Positions 35,182 through 44,590 of a stretch of DNA of 59,174 nucleotides are shown piece after piece (the stretch's first letter is position 1; each line of letters begins with the position of its first letter). Made by a program: the position numbers and the translations under genes. The stretch spans positions 1 to 59,174 of the forward strand of contig JBCCIS010000033.1 of assembly GCA_039028155.1 (NCBI GenBank), given 5' to 3'. Below the pieces are notes generated by a model. The model was not told the origin of the DNA, ran no database searches, and saw only the letters and a program-made list of their open reading frames with translations. The stretch is from Pseudomonadota bacterium. Lineage in GTDB: Bacteria; Pseudomonadota; Alphaproteobacteria; SP197.

Positions 35182-36549
35182 ATGGCAATTCAAGGGCAAG
35201 TCTCTTTCTTCCATGCAACCGTTATGCGGCGTTGCCGCGCGGCACTATTGGGTGTCGTTGTGCTGGTCGCAGCCTTTAGCGCCGCACAGGTTGCGCAGGC
35301 CGGTTACACGGCGATCGTAATCGACACGACGAACGGGACCGTGCTCTATGAGCGCGGCGCCGATACGCAGAAGTACCCGGCCTCGCTGACCAAGATGATG
35401 ACGATCTACATGGTGTTTGACGCCATCGAGCAGGGCGAGATCACCATGGATACCGAGTGGACGGTGTCGTCGCGTGCCAGCCAGCAGCCGCCGTCGAAGC
35501 TGGGTCTGAGCAGCGGTTCCACGATCACCGTCAGAAACGCTGTGATGGCGTTGATGACCAAGTCGGCTAACGATGTCGCGACGGTGGTGGCTGAAGGCAT
35601 GTCGGGCACCGAGTGGCAGTTCGCGCAGGACATGACCGACAAGGCCCGCGACCTTGGCATGACGCGCACCCAGTTCGGCAACGCGTCGGGCCTGCCTGAT
35701 GAGTCCATGGTATCGACGGCGCGCGACATGGCGACGCTGGCAATGCGGCTGCAGGATGACTTTCCGCAGTACTACGATCTCTTCAGCACCACGAGTTTCA
35801 CCTATAACGGCCAGACCTACGGCAACCACAACAAGCTGCTTGGCGTGGTCGACGGCGTCGACGGTCTGAAGACCGGTTACACGCGGGCCGCGGGCTGGAA
35901 CCTCGCGGCTTCGGCGATGCGCGATGACCGGCGTATCGTTGCCATCATCATGGGCGGCAAGTCGCGCATCTGGCGCGACGAACGCATGAAGCAATTGATC
36001 GGCGAGGGTTACGTGATCGCCGCGCGGCTTGATCTCGAAGTGCCGTTGCCCGACGGCCACCCACTGCGCGAACAGCCGATCATGGTGGCCAGCGCGGATG
36101 CTGCCCAGGTGCCAGCGGCCACCTTGCCGGCGACGCCGATGGCGGTCACCGAGTTTAGCGCCGGTGGCGTGCCCTATCCCAAGGCCCATCCGACACGCGA
36201 GACTATGCTGGCTGGCGCGTTTTCCATCGACAACATCGCCCGCGCGATCGATGGCAGCGAAACCCCGCTGCTGACGACGGCGCAGGGCAGCGCCGAGGAG
36301 ACGCCGTGGGCGATGCAGGTCGGCGCGTACTCACAGTTCGAGAATGCCTACCAGGCCATCGACACGGCAGAGTTCCATTTGCGCGATGTTATGGGCGAGG
36401 TGGCGGCTGTTGTGACGTCCTCGGAGACCGAAGCGGGCGAGTTTTACCGCGCGCGCTTTGTCGGCCTGTCCGAAGATCAGGCGCGTGAAGGCTGCCAGAT
36501 CCTGATGTCGCGCAACCTGCCTTGCGCGGTCGTACGCTTCGGCCTCTAA
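35182..36549 (+). CDS. D-alanyl-D-alanine carboxypeptidase (PBP5/6 type) with SPOR domain
   Basis: 455 residues from ATG 35182. The start is uncertain: TTG 35161 and ATG 35224 are also in frame, and the last gives the cleanest signal peptide (MRRCRAALLGVVVLVAAFSA). Penicillin-binding motifs are complete: SLTK (68-71), SAN (128-130) and KTG (230-232). The enzyme trims the terminal D-Ala of peptidoglycan stem peptides in the periplasm. A C-terminal SPOR domain (about 370-455, PWAMQVGAYSQFENAYQAI onward) should direct it to denuded glycan at the septum. A hairpin follows the stop. Confidence 0.92.
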   Translation: MAIQGQVSFFHATVMRRCRAALLGVVVLVAAFSAAQVAQAGYTAIVIDTTNGTVLYERGADTQKYPASLTKMMTIYMVFDAIEQGEITMDTEWTVSSRASQQPPSKLGLSSGSTITVRNAVMALMTKSANDVATVVAEGMSGTEWQFAQDMTDKARDLGMTRTQFGNASGLPDESMVSTARDMATLAMRLQDDFPQYYDLFSTTSFTYNGQTYGNHNKLLGVVDGVDGLKTGYTRAAGWNLAASAMRDDRRIVAIIMGGKSRIWRDERMKQLIGEGYVIAARLDLEVPLPDGHPLREQPIMVASADAAQVPAATLPATPMAVTEFSAGGVPYPKAHPTRETMLAGAFSIDNIARAIDGSETPLLTTAQGSAEETPWAMQVGAYSQFENAYQAIDTAEFHLRDVMGEVAAVVTSSETEAGEFYRARFVGLSEDQAREGCQILMSRNLPCAVVRFGL

Positions 36550-36568
36550 GAACTGACTGTCTGACCTT

Positions 36569-36586
36569 TAGAGCAGATCCGCTCTA
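36569..36586. terminator. Hairpin between convergent genes
   Basis: TAGAGC-AGATCC-GCTCTA, a perfect 6-bp stem between the carboxypeptidase stop (36549) and the stop of the convergent alcohol dehydrogenase (36584-36586, within the arm). It may end transcription from both sides, though no T run follows. Confidence 0.4.
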
Positions 36587-37759
36587 GGCGGCCGCGATCA
36601 TGCGTGCGGCGGCGTCGCGCAGCGTATCCTGCGTGTAGGTCACACTGTCGCTCGTCAGCATGACCTTGTTTTCATCGGCAAAGCAAAGCGCCGCGATCGC
36701 CTCGGCGTCATCGGGGCTGAGCTTGTGATCGTCGAGCGACAGGCGAAGGCCGACCTCACGCAGCCAGGCCTCATAGGTGGGCGCCGCCAGGGCGGCCGCC
36801 TCCTCTATGCCCAGTCCCTGGACCGGTGCGCCGAGCGCACCGGCGACCTCCGCATAGGCATCCGGCACGGTCTCCGCAGCGCCGGCCATCGTCGCGTTGA
36901 GCGCCAGGCCGACCGCGCGGCCATGATGGACGCCGGCCAGCTCTCCGATTGCGTGGCCAATCGCGTGGGCGATGCCGACCCCGGTGACGTCGAAGGCTAT
37001 TCCGGCGGTTGTCGCGGCGATCAAAACATGGCCACGCGCCTCAAGGTCCTCCGGCTCGTCGACGGCCCGTTTCAGCCACGTCTTCAGTTGGCGCACGGCG
37101 CCTAAGGCGAGCGCGGTCGAGACAGGATTGCGGCGGCGCGTGGTCGCCGCCTCGATGGCATGGACCGACGCATCAACGCCGGTCGCGGCCGTCAGCGCCG
37201 GCGGCAATCCGACCGTCAAGGCCGGATCGAGCAGGGCGAGATTGAAGCGCAGGGGATTGCCCCAGGCCCAGAGCTTGCGGTCTGCTGTGCTGAACACAGA
37301 TGTCCGTGTCACCTCCGAACCCGTACCGGCCGTGGTCGGTATCGCGATCTTCGGCAGGCCGTCGCGCGGCACCGGCTGCACGCCCAAGGCATAGGTCTCG
37401 ACGGCATCGCCGGATACCGCGAGTGCTGCGGCCACCTTGGCGACGTCCAGACTGGACCCGCCGCCTAAGCCAACCACACAACGCGCTCCGGACTGCCGCG
37501 CCAACGCGACCACGGCATCGACGGAACTGGCGAGCGGATCACTTCGAATGTCGGTAAACGTCTTCACGCTGTGGCCGCCGCCTTCGATCGCGGCGCTTGT
37601 CTGGTCTACCAAGCCTGCTGACGCGACGCCGGGATCGCTGACCAGAACCACGATGGTTTCAGCGCCCGCCATCTTCTCAATGTCACGGCCAAGCTTGTCG
37701 AGCCGGTTGACTCCAAAGGCCAGCGGCACCGGAGCGTCGAAGTTAAAAGGATCGGTCAT
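36584..37759 (-). CDS. Iron-containing alcohol dehydrogenase / maleylacetate reductase-like
   Basis: 391 residues. The nucleotide-binding region has VVGLGGGSSLDVAKVAAAL and PTTAGTGSEVTRTSVF; the metal site has GVDASVHAIEA and GVGIAHAIGHAIGELAGVHHGRAVG with the Asp and three His ligands. It belongs to the same family as the enzyme at 23378 but is clearly diverged from it. It lies on the same strand as the YHYH-protein gene, 175 bases apart. Substrate unknown. Confidence 0.88.
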   Translation of the reverse strand: MTDPFNFDAPVPLAFGVNRLDKLGRDIEKMAGAETIVVLVSDPGVASAGLVDQTSAAIEGGGHSVKTFTDIRSDPLASSVDAVVALARQSGARCVVGLGGGSSLDVAKVAAALAVSGDAVETYALGVQPVPRDGLPKIAIPTTAGTGSEVTRTSVFSTADRKLWAWGNPLRFNLALLDPALTVGLPPALTAATGVDASVHAIEAATTRRRNPVSTALALGAVRQLKTWLKRAVDEPEDLEARGHVLIAATTAGIAFDVTGVGIAHAIGHAIGELAGVHHGRAVGLALNATMAGAAETVPDAYAEVAGALGAPVQGLGIEEAAALAAPTYEAWLREVGLRLSLDDHKLSPDDAEAIAALCFADENKVMLTSDSVTYTQDTLRDAAARMIAAA

Positions 37760-37934
37760 GGCGGTCTCCAGATTCTTATCTCAAGTCATTTTCACTGCTG
37801 CGCCACGAGGTAGAGCTGAATCGGCTTGCTCATCGGGGTCGTTGTAGATCGGCCCGAACGCGTTGGGGCGATCGCGCGGTTGTCGGTTTAGGCGACGGGG
37901 CGCCGGGCCGTCAACGGCGCGTCATCAACTGGCT

Positions 37935-38927
37935 TCAACGGCCCGGGCCACGCTCGTGCACGAAGCTCGGATCCGGTGCGCCTCGATAGCAACGCGGCAC
38001 GACCGGCCAGTTCGCCGACAGGAAGTAGGCATAGGTGCCGTCGGGGAACTCAGGCGTCACACCGGTCCGGCCATTGCATTCATCGAGATCGCCCGCACCC
38101 TCGACATGCGCATAGTCGGCCAGAAAGGTGCCGTCATAGGTGCCGCCGGGTTGACCGCTACCCGTGGGGCGATTTCCCGGGCGCAGCCTGTAGCTTGAGG
38201 TGAGTTGGACAATGCCGGAGCCGGGATCCATCGGATCGACATAGCCATAGAGCGCATAGATGGGAAAGCCGTCGGCGGCCCAGCCTATCAAAGGCGAGTG
38301 CGAGTTTGCGGTGGCGCCGAGGTCAAAGAGAAGCTCGGTCGGCCACAGATGATAGTGATAGGCGCCGTTGGGCTGCACGTGCGCATAGTTCGCATCGAGG
38401 CCCAGAGAGATCGCGCCCGACAGAACCGCGTATTGCCAACGTGAGCCGCGCTCACCTAGGTACCACTCGGCGGCATGGGGATCGAACGGTACGCCATTGA
38501 CCGCGATGCCGAAGTTATGCAGGCCCGCGGATGTGATGCCGATGGCTAGCGCTGGCTCAGCTGGCACCTCGTATCGGTAGGCCTGTGGCTCAATCGCATT
38601 GGGGTTGCCGCGCGTGGGGAACGGACCGACGGGGTGCTCGGGAATGCCGTTGGCCGTGATGACGCGTTTGGCGCCTTCCACCATGATCGTGACGTCGTTG
38701 GGATAGGGCAGAAGTACGTCGGCGGGATTAACGTTCAGGACACCGTCGCTCTGTGTCACCGTGTGTTTGCGCGGTTGGGGCGGCTGTTGACCCTGAGTTT
38801 CGAGGTCGTGGGCGCTCGCGCTCATCAAGGCCAAGCAAACGACTGCTGCCATGGCAAGAGAATGGCCGCAACGGCAGGCAAGGCGGATCACCATCGGCTT
38901 TCCTATCTGCATTTTGTTGTCCGACAT
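37935..38927 (-). CDS. Exported YHYH-domain protein
   Basis: 330 residues. An N-terminal signal peptide (about 12-39, ending LMSASA) leads to a secreted protein that carries GAYHYHLWPTELL, the YHYH motif that names the family, plus IGWAADGFPIYALYGY and GDLDECNGRTGVTPEFPDGTYAYFL, which may bind a metal. Members occur in many marine bacteria and some eukaryotes; the biochemical role is not established. The gap of 175 bases downstream shows only a short frame that I reject as a gene. Confidence 0.85.
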   Translation of the reverse strand: MSDNKMQIGKPMVIRLACRCGHSLAMAAVVCLALMSASAHDLETQGQQPPQPRKHTVTQSDGVLNVNPADVLLPYPNDVTIMVEGAKRVITANGIPEHPVGPFPTRGNPNAIEPQAYRYEVPAEPALAIGITSAGLHNFGIAVNGVPFDPHAAEWYLGERGSRWQYAVLSGAISLGLDANYAHVQPNGAYHYHLWPTELLFDLGATANSHSPLIGWAADGFPIYALYGYVDPMDPGSGIVQLTSSYRLRPGNRPTGSGQPGGTYDGTFLADYAHVEGAGDLDECNGRTGVTPEFPDGTYAYFLSANWPVVPRCYRGAPDPSFVHERGPGR

Positions 38928-39034
38928 GTGCGAGATTAGCGGCGATCGGCGGGATAATCGCGCCTAAACATCTCCGTGTGAGGCCTTGAGTTTGCCGATC
39001 AAGGCCCTGCGTCTATGATGCGCGGCGCCTTGCC

Positions 39035-40384
39035 ATGACAGATCTCTATCATCCTTCGATTTACGACGCCGATGGCCATGTCGACAGCTTCTGGGCTGCG
39101 ACCGCTGGTCCGGAAGTCGACGGTTGGTCGCCGCTATCCGGCGATGAACGGTGCGATGTCGCGATCATCGGTGGCGGTTACACGGGCATGTCGGCGGCGC
39201 TGCACCTGGCGCGCGACTATGGCGTCGACGTGCGCATCCTCGAGGCCGGTCCGCCGGGCTGGGGCGCATCGGGCCGCAATGGCGGTTTTGTCGGCCCGTC
39301 AAGCAGCAAGCTCGGCATGTCGGCCATGATCGCCCGTTTCGGTGAGGAGGAGACGCGGTGCTACTACCGCAATGGGCTCGCCGCCATCGACCTGGTCCGC
39401 GAGCTCGGCGAAACGGAGTCGATCGACTACGAGGCTTGCGGTGACGGTGAACTGGGCGTCGCTCACAAGGCCTCGCAGATGAACGGCATGGCCGATTGGG
39501 CCGCCACGTGGCGCGATATCCTGGGCGTCGACGTCGAGGTCTGGTCGCGCGAGGCGATGGCCGAACGCGGCTACACAGGTCCGCATGCCCATGGTGGGTT
39601 GTTCACCCATGCCGGCTTTGCGCTGCATCCGATGAAGTTCGCGCGCGGTCTGGCACGGGCTTGCATTCGCCATGGCGTCGGGTTTCACGGCGGCTCGGAG
39701 GTAACGTCGTGGCAGCGCGACGGCGGCGAGCATCGATTGATCACCAAGGGCGGCTCGTTGCGCGCCCGTCAGGTCATCGTCGCGACCAATGGTTTCACGC
39801 GCGACCGACTTCATCCCGGCTTCGCCGGCACAATGCTGCCGGCTTTGTCCAACATCATCGTCACCCGTCCGCTGCGGACGGATGAACTTGAAGCCCATGG
39901 TTGGAGGACGCCGTGTCCGGTTTGGGATACCAGGAACCTGCTGTTCTACTTCCGCCTGTTGCCGGACAACCGGTTCCTGCTGGGCGCGCGGGCGGCGACC
40001 CGGAACACGCCAGCCTCGACCGAGCGCTATCGGCGGTGGCTGATCCGGCAGTTGCACACCATGTGGCCTGAATGGCGGGAGGCGGAGATTGACTATTTCT
40101 GGCGCGGCTTTGTCTGCCTGGCCGCAGATCGGGTGCCGCATATCGGCCAGCTCGGCGACGATCCCACGGTCTGGCATGGTATGGCCTATCATGGCGGCGG
40201 TGTCGCCTGGGCGACCTATAGTGGCCAGGCGCTGGCCCGCATGATCGCCGGCAACGAACCGGCCGAGCGCTGGTTGAGCGCAGTTGTGCGCCAGCCGCTT
40301 TCAAAGTTTCCGGTGGCCGCTCTGCGCCTTTGGTATCTGCGCGGCGCCTATGTGCTCTACGGCTTAAAGGATCGATACGGATGA
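39035..40384 (+). CDS. FAD-dependent oxidoreductase (DAO family)
   Basis: 449 residues. The dinucleotide motif is CDVAIIGGGYTGMSAALHLAR near residue 40 (Gly-x-Gly-x-x-Gly), followed by LEAGPPGWGASGRNGGFVGP, and a C-terminal GMAYHGGGVAWATYSGQALA that closes the FAD site. The overall pattern matches gamma-glutamylputrescine oxidase and related amine or amino-acid oxidases. No putrescine-pathway genes are near, so the substrate is open. The stop overlaps the start of the next gene (ATGA), a lipoprotein of unknown function. Confidence 0.88.
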   Translation: MTDLYHPSIYDADGHVDSFWAATAGPEVDGWSPLSGDERCDVAIIGGGYTGMSAALHLARDYGVDVRILEAGPPGWGASGRNGGFVGPSSSKLGMSAMIARFGEEETRCYYRNGLAAIDLVRELGETESIDYEACGDGELGVAHKASQMNGMADWAATWRDILGVDVEVWSREAMAERGYTGPHAHGGLFTHAGFALHPMKFARGLARACIRHGVGFHGGSEVTSWQRDGGEHRLITKGGSLRARQVIVATNGFTRDRLHPGFAGTMLPALSNIIVTRPLRTDELEAHGWRTPCPVWDTRNLLFYFRLLPDNRFLLGARAATRNTPASTERYRRWLIRQLHTMWPEWREAEIDYFWRGFVCLAADRVPHIGQLGDDPTVWHGMAYHGGGVAWATYSGQALARMIAGNEPAERWLSAVVRQPLSKFPVAALRLWYLRGAYVLYGLKDRYG

Positions 40385-41070
40385 GATGGCTGGTACTGTG
40401 TTCGGCGCTGTTGTTGGCCGGCTGTCCCGCCCAGGGACCGGCGGACGACACCTTCAACTTCCGTTTCCGTTGGCTCAGCTACGTCCAGGGCAACGACATT
40501 CAAGAACAGTGCACGCCCGGGTCACCTGCACGTATCCGGTTGATTTATAACGCCATTTTTACCGAGGAGACCCGCACGTTCGATCTAACGGCGGTCGATC
40601 AGGGGGCGACGCAGATGACAACACGTCTGTGGCGAGGCACCGACACCATCACCCTGCGCAGCGGCAGCTTCCTGGGTGCCGTCGACCCTGCGGGCGAGGG
40701 TGACGCCTATATTGACCCTGAGGGGACGCGCGCGATTGTCGCGGCGCTGGATGCCAGCGGATTCTATGGGCCACCGCCCAATGGCCTCATGCTGCGCTCC
40801 GACGATTACTTCTGGGTCGGGTCGGCCTGTATCGACGGGGTCTTTATGGTCCAGGCCTATCCCAAGGACCAGTTCGACCGGATCGCGTTTGCCCAGTTGC
40901 TTGCCAGTTTCGATCCAATTCAGCGACCCCTGCCGGTCCCCAGAGCCCTTGACCTTCCGCCGCTGAACTCGCTGGGAACCGGTAATCCGCAGCAAGACAG
41001 GGATGAACCCAGCGCCCTTTTCTATCGGATCGACGTCACAGACAACTTATTGGTTGCAAACTGGATTTGA
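40381..41070 (+). CDS. Predicted lipoprotein of unknown function
   Basis: 229 residues from ATG 40381. The signal sequence MRWLVLCSALLLAGC has a clear lipobox (LAGC) with acylated C15; the residue after it is Pro, so there is no inner-membrane retention Asp. The rest is soluble, with scattered beta-prone segments (TFNFRFRWLSYVQG, FYGPPPNGLMLRSDDYFWVG) and two further Cys near residues 40 and 147 that could pair. I recognise no domain. It overlaps the FAD oxidoreductase by four bases and ends before the phasin promoter. Confidence 0.8.
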   Translation: MRWLVLCSALLLAGCPAQGPADDTFNFRFRWLSYVQGNDIQEQCTPGSPARIRLIYNAIFTEETRTFDLTAVDQGATQMTTRLWRGTDTITLRSGSFLGAVDPAGEGDAYIDPEGTRAIVAALDASGFYGPPPNGLMLRSDDYFWVGSACIDGVFMVQAYPKDQFDRIAFAQLLASFDPIQRPLPVPRALDLPPLNSLGTGNPQQDRDEPSALFYRIDVTDNLLVANWI

Positions 41071-41093
41071 TACAACCTTCATGAATTTTTTTG

Positions 41094-41102
41094 TGCACTG
41101 CA
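41094..41102. promoter_or_regulatory. Upstream PhaR-like dyad of the phasin gene
   Basis: TGCA-C-TGCA, a perfect dyad flanked by T-rich and A-rich runs (TTTTTTG before, ACAAAAAT after). It lies just before the -35 box of the phasin promoter. TGC/GCA dyads are the known recognition type of alphaproteobacterial PhaR. The surrounding T/A symmetry could alternatively act as a weak terminator for the upstream lipoprotein gene. Confidence 0.5.
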
Positions 41103-41114
41103 ACAAAAATGACA

Positions 41115-41143
41115 TTGACGAGCGGCATAATCCTCCTCATATA
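41115..41143 (+). promoter_or_regulatory. Candidate sigma-70 promoter of the phasin gene
   Basis: TTGACG at 41115-41120 and CATATA at 41138-41143, 17 bases apart. The -35 box is close to consensus, the -10 less so. It lies between the two PhaR-like dyads and 70 bases before the phasin start. Confidence 0.5.
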
Positions 41144-41151
41144 GCCGGTAA

Positions 41152-41166
41152 TGCTGCAGTGCAGCA
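41152..41166. promoter_or_regulatory. Downstream PhaR-like operator of the phasin gene
   Basis: TGCTGCA-G-TGCAGCA, a perfect 7-bp inverted repeat around a single base. It contains CTGC-N3-GCAG, the binding pattern known for PhaR of Paracoccus and Rhodobacter. The position is just after the predicted -10 box, around the expected transcription start, so bound PhaR would block transcription until polyhydroxybutyrate titrates it away. Confidence 0.7.
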
Positions 41167-41212
41167 TAATAGATTCTAGAGCATTCCAGCGTATTCCAGA
41201 GGAGGGATCGAC

Positions 41213-41740
41213 ATGGCTACTGCAAAGAGCAAACAGGCAATGCCTGAGTTCGATACCGCGGTCGACGCGGGTACAAAAGTCGCCGAAACCGTGATCAAGG
41301 CCAACACCGAGGCCTGCAAGAAGGGTTACGAGACCCTGGTTAGCATGGGCCGCGAGGCCGTTGATGCGGCGTCCAAGGCGAGCTCCAATGTTCAGGGTTT
41401 CGAGCAGGTTGCTGACTACCCCAAGGCCAACTTCGAGGCCGTTGTCGAGGCCGGTTCGGTCTTCGCGCGCGGCGTTGAAGAGTGCAACGGCCGGGTGATC
41501 GACCTGGCGAAATCGAACCTTGAGGACGGCCTTGCCGCGCAGAAAGCTCTGTTCGGCGCCAAGACCTTCCAGGAAGCCGTTGAGATCCAGTCGGGCTTTG
41601 TCCGCAAGGCTGCTGAGCGCGCCATGAGCGAGAGCGCCGCGATCTCCGGCATGTGGATGAAGATGGCGACTGATGCGGCTCAGCCGCTGGCCCAGCGCGT
41701 CAACAAGACCGTCGAAGAGGTCTCCAAGACCGCCGCCTAG
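41213..41740 (+). CDS. phaP: Phasin (PHB granule-associated protein)
   Basis: 175 residues, no signal peptide, almost entirely helical with few prolines. Phasin features are [22 protein letters not shown], then [21 protein letters not shown] and [29 protein letters not shown]. Phasins coat polyhydroxyalkanoate granules and control their size and number. A strong ribosome site, AGAGGAGGG, precedes the start. The promoter carries two PhaR-like dyads and the gene ends in a strong terminator, so it is a single-gene transcript. No phaA, phaB, phaC or phaR gene is in the window. Confidence 0.92.
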   Translation: MATAKSKQAMPEFDTAVDAGTKVAETVIKANTEACKKGYETLVSMGREAVDAASKASSNVQGFEQVADYPKANFEAVVEAGSVFARGVEECNGRVIDLAKSNLEDGLAAQKALFGAKTFQEAVEIQSGFVRKAAERAMSESAAISGMWMKMATDAAQPLAQRVNKTVEEVSKTAA

Positions 41741-41761
41741 TTTTCAGGTGCGAGGACGTTC

Positions 41762-41797
41762 AAAAGGCCCGGAACGGCAACGTTCCGGGCCTTTTTT
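41762..41797 (+). terminator. Rho-independent terminator of the phasin gene
   Basis: A perfect 15-bp stem (41762-41776 with 41781-41795) closed by a GCAA tetraloop and ending in six T residues. It lies 21 bases after the phasin stop. One of the clearest terminators in the window. Confidence 0.95.
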
Positions 41798-41909
41798 GTC
41801 CCCCGTCAACCCTTTCCAATTTGACATCAACACCCAATATCATGAGCCTGTCGCTCTGACGCGACGGCATGACGCGACGAAAAATCTGGAACGGTACCCA
41901 ATCCATCTG

Positions 41910-42236
41910 ATGGCGGACGACAACAGACGCGACGACGATCGCCCGGAAACGGGCGTTGTCACCAAGACGCGGCAAAAGACCAAAAAACCGTCCATGTACA
42001 AGGTCATCCTGCTGAACGATGACTACACGCCCATGGAATTTGTCGTGCATGTTCTGCAAAAGTTCTTTCACAAGAACCATGATGACGCCGTGCAGATCAT
42101 GCTGCATGTGCACCAACGTGGCGTCGGTATCTGCGGCGTCTATCCGTTTGACGTCGCCGAGACCAAAGTGACCCAAGTCATAGACTACGCGCGACAGAAC
42201 GAGCATCCTCTGCAAGCGACGCTGGAAAAGGAGTAG
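41910..42236 (+). CDS. clpS: ATP-dependent Clp protease adaptor ClpS
   Basis: 108 residues from ATG 41910. After a charged N-terminal tail comes the conserved core [21 protein letters not shown], with the N-degron-binding Asn/Asp pair, then [21 protein letters not shown]. ClpS delivers proteins with bulky N-terminal residues to ClpAP. No strong ribosome site is visible; in-frame codons upstream do not look like ClpS. clpA follows 7 bases later, the usual arrangement. Confidence 0.94.
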   Translation: MADDNRRDDDRPETGVVTKTRQKTKKPSMYKVILLNDDYTPMEFVVHVLQKFFHKNHDDAVQIMLHVHQRGVGICGVYPFDVAETKVTQVIDYARQNEHPLQATLEKE

Positions 42237-42243
42237 GCCGTCT

Positions 42244-44577
42244 ATGTTGTCGGCGAACCTGGAAAAGACACTACGCGCCGCCCTGGCCCTGGCGAACGAA
42301 CGCCAGCACGAGTACGCCACGCTGGAGCATCTGCTCCTGGCGCTGCTTGATGACGACGACGCGATCGCCGTCATGAAAGCGTGCAACGTGGACGTCAAAG
42401 CGCTGCGCGAGGAGGTCGAAGACTTCGTCGACAACGACCTGCAGGGGCTGGTCGTTGATGGTTTTGTCGAAGCGAAACCGACGGCCGGTTTCCAGCGCGC
42501 GCTGCACCGCGCCGCCATGCATGTCCAGTCGTCGGGCCGCGATGAGGTCACCGGCGCCAATGTTCTGGTTGCCTTGTTCTCCGAACGCGAGAGCCACGCT
42601 GTCTACTTCCTGCAGCAGCACGACATGACGCGTCTGGACGCGGTCAGCTACATCAGTCACGGCGTCGCCAAGGTGCCCGGCCAGTCCGAGCCGAAGACCG
42701 TGCGCGGCGCCGAGGACGATGAAGAGCAGGTCAAGCAGGGCGCGGAGGCGCTGGACGCCTATTGCGTCAACCTGAATGAAAAGGCCCGAAGCGGCCGCAT
42801 CGATCCGTTGGTCGGTCGTGAGATGGAGGTCGAGCGCACGATCCAGGTCTTGTGCCGGCGCACCAAAAACAACCCGCTCTATGTTGGCGACCCAGGCGTC
42901 GGCAAAACTGCAATCGCCGAGGGCCTGGCCAAGCGCATCGTCGAGGAGGATGTGCCAGAGGTCCTGAAGGACGCCATCATCTATGCGCTCGACATGGGCG
43001 CGTTGCTCGCCGGCACACGTTACCGCGGCGACTTCGAGGAGCGTCTGAAGGCCGTGGTGAGCGAACTTGAGGCCGACCCCAACGCCATCATGTTCATCGA
43101 TGAGATCCACACGGTGATCGGCGCCGGCGCGACGTCGGGCGGCGCGATGGACGCGTCGAACATGCTGAAGCCGGCACTGCAGTCGGGCACGCTGCGCTGC
43201 ATGGGCTCGACGACCTACAAGGAATACCGGAACTACTTCGAAAAGGACCGCGCGCTGGCGCGCCGCTTCCAGAAGATCGATGTAGTGGAGCCCAGCGTCC
43301 CCGACGCAATCAAGATCCTCAAGGGCCTGAAACCCTATTACGAGGAGTTTCACCAGATCCGCTATACCCAGGACGCCATCAAGGCGGCCGTCGAGCTGGC
43401 GGACAAGTATCTCCACGACCGCAAGCTGCCCGACAAGGCGATCGACGTCATGGACGAGGTGGGCGCGGCCCAGATGTTGGTGCCCGCCAACAAGCGGCGC
43501 AAGACGATCGGCGTGCGTGAGGTCGAGAACGTCATCGCGCGCATGGCCCGGGTCCCACCGAAGAACGTGTCGCGCCAGGATAAGGCTTCGTTGGCGAACC
43601 TGTCGGAAGACCTCAAGAAGGTCGTGTTCGGACAGGATTCCGCGATCAACTCACTGGCCGACGCCATCAAGCTGTCGCGCGCCGGTTTGCGTGAGCCTGA
43701 GAAGCCGATCGGCAGTTATCTCTTCGCCGGTCCGACGGGCGTCGGCAAGACCGAGGTCGCGCGCCAGCTGGCCCATATCTCCGGCGTCGAACTTGTCCGT
43801 TTCGACATGTCGGAATACATGGAGCGCCACACGGTCTCGCGCCTGATCGGTGCGCCTCCGGGCTATGTCGGCTTTGACCAGGGCGGTCTCCTGACCGACG
43901 CGGTCGACCAGAACCCCCACGTCGTCCTGCTGCTGGACGAGGTCGAGAAGGCCCATCCCGACCTTTTCAATGTCCTCCTGCAGATCATGGACTACGGCAA
44001 GCTGACCGATCACAACGGCAAGAAGATCGATTTCCGCAACGTCGTCTTGATCATGACCACCAATGCCGGTGCCGCCGACATGGCGAAGCCGCCGATCGGT
44101 TTTGGCCGCACGCGCCGCGAAGGCGAGGACGAAGAGGCGATCGAGAAACTCTTCACGCCGGAGTTCCGAAATCGGCTCGACGCGGTCATCCGCTTCGATC
44201 CGCTGAGCCCGGATACCATCGGTCATGTCGTGGACAAGTTCGTCGGCGAACTGGAAGCGCAACTCGCCGATCGCGGCGTCACCATCGAGTTGACCGAGGA
44301 GGCGCGTGCCTGGCTCGGCAAGCACGGCTATGACGAACGCTTCGGTGCCCGTCCGCTGGCGCGCGTGATCCAGGAGCATGTCAAGAAGCCGTTGGCTGAC
44401 GAGTTGCTGTTCGGCGACCTGCAAGGCGGTGGTCGCGTGCGCGTCGTCGTCGACTCGTCGACGGACAAGCTCGACTTCGAGCTGGTCACCCAGGACTTCC
44501 TGAAGGGCAAGACCAAGAACTCCAAGCGCAGCGATCGCAAAGGCGGCGATTCCGGCAAGGAGCTGGTGAAGGGCTAA
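42244..44577 (+). CDS. clpA: ATP-dependent Clp protease ATP-binding subunit ClpA
   Basis: 777 residues. An N-terminal double Clp repeat (about 1-145) is followed by two AAA+ modules: Walker A GDPGVGKT at 215-222 with [14 protein letters not shown], and GPTGVGKT at 496-503 with [18 protein letters not shown]. The middle coiled-coil of ClpB is absent and the IGF-type loop for ClpP binding is plausible (PIGFGRT), so it is ClpA and not ClpB. It unfolds substrates for ClpP and takes N-degron substrates from ClpS. Stop at 44577, 13 bases before the end of the convergent GNAT-like gene. Confidence 0.95.
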   Translation: MLSANLEKTLRAALALANERQHEYATLEHLLLALLDDDDAIAVMKACNVDVKALREEVEDFVDNDLQGLVVDGFVEAKPTAGFQRALHRAAMHVQSSGRDEVTGANVLVALFSERESHAVYFLQQHDMTRLDAVSYISHGVAKVPGQSEPKTVRGAEDDEEQVKQGAEALDAYCVNLNEKARSGRIDPLVGREMEVERTIQVLCRRTKNNPLYVGDPGVGKTAIAEGLAKRIVEEDVPEVLKDAIIYALDMGALLAGTRYRGDFEERLKAVVSELEADPNAIMFIDEIHTVIGAGATSGGAMDASNMLKPALQSGTLRCMGSTTYKEYRNYFEKDRALARRFQKIDVVEPSVPDAIKILKGLKPYYEEFHQIRYTQDAIKAAVELADKYLHDRKLPDKAIDVMDEVGAAQMLVPANKRRKTIGVREVENVIARMARVPPKNVSRQDKASLANLSEDLKKVVFGQDSAINSLADAIKLSRAGLREPEKPIGSYLFAGPTGVGKTEVARQLAHISGVELVRFDMSEYMERHTVSRLIGAPPGYVGFDQGGLLTDAVDQNPHVVLLLDEVEKAHPDLFNVLLQIMDYGKLTDHNGKKIDFRNVVLIMTTNAGAADMAKPPIGFGRTRREGEDEEAIEKLFTPEFRNRLDAVIRFDPLSPDTIGHVVDKFVGELEAQLADRGVTIELTEEARAWLGKHGYDERFGARPLARVIQEHVKKPLADELLFGDLQGGGRVRVVVDSSTDKLDFELVTQDFLKGKTKNSKRSDRKGGDSGKELVKG

Positions 44578-44590
44578 GCCCGCGGCTTCG

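Noticed and set aside
37795-37850. Minus-strand peptide MSKPIQLYLVAQQ, like the first residues of a glutathione transferase
   Set aside because: Only 13 codons before a stop, no ribosome site and no further similarity in any frame. Could be a gene remnant but chance is as likely.
41821-41850. TTGACA before clpS as a promoter
   Set aside because: A perfect -35 box, but no -10 sequence at 15-19 bases, and the heat-shock-like CCCAATAT lies only 6 bases away, far too close.
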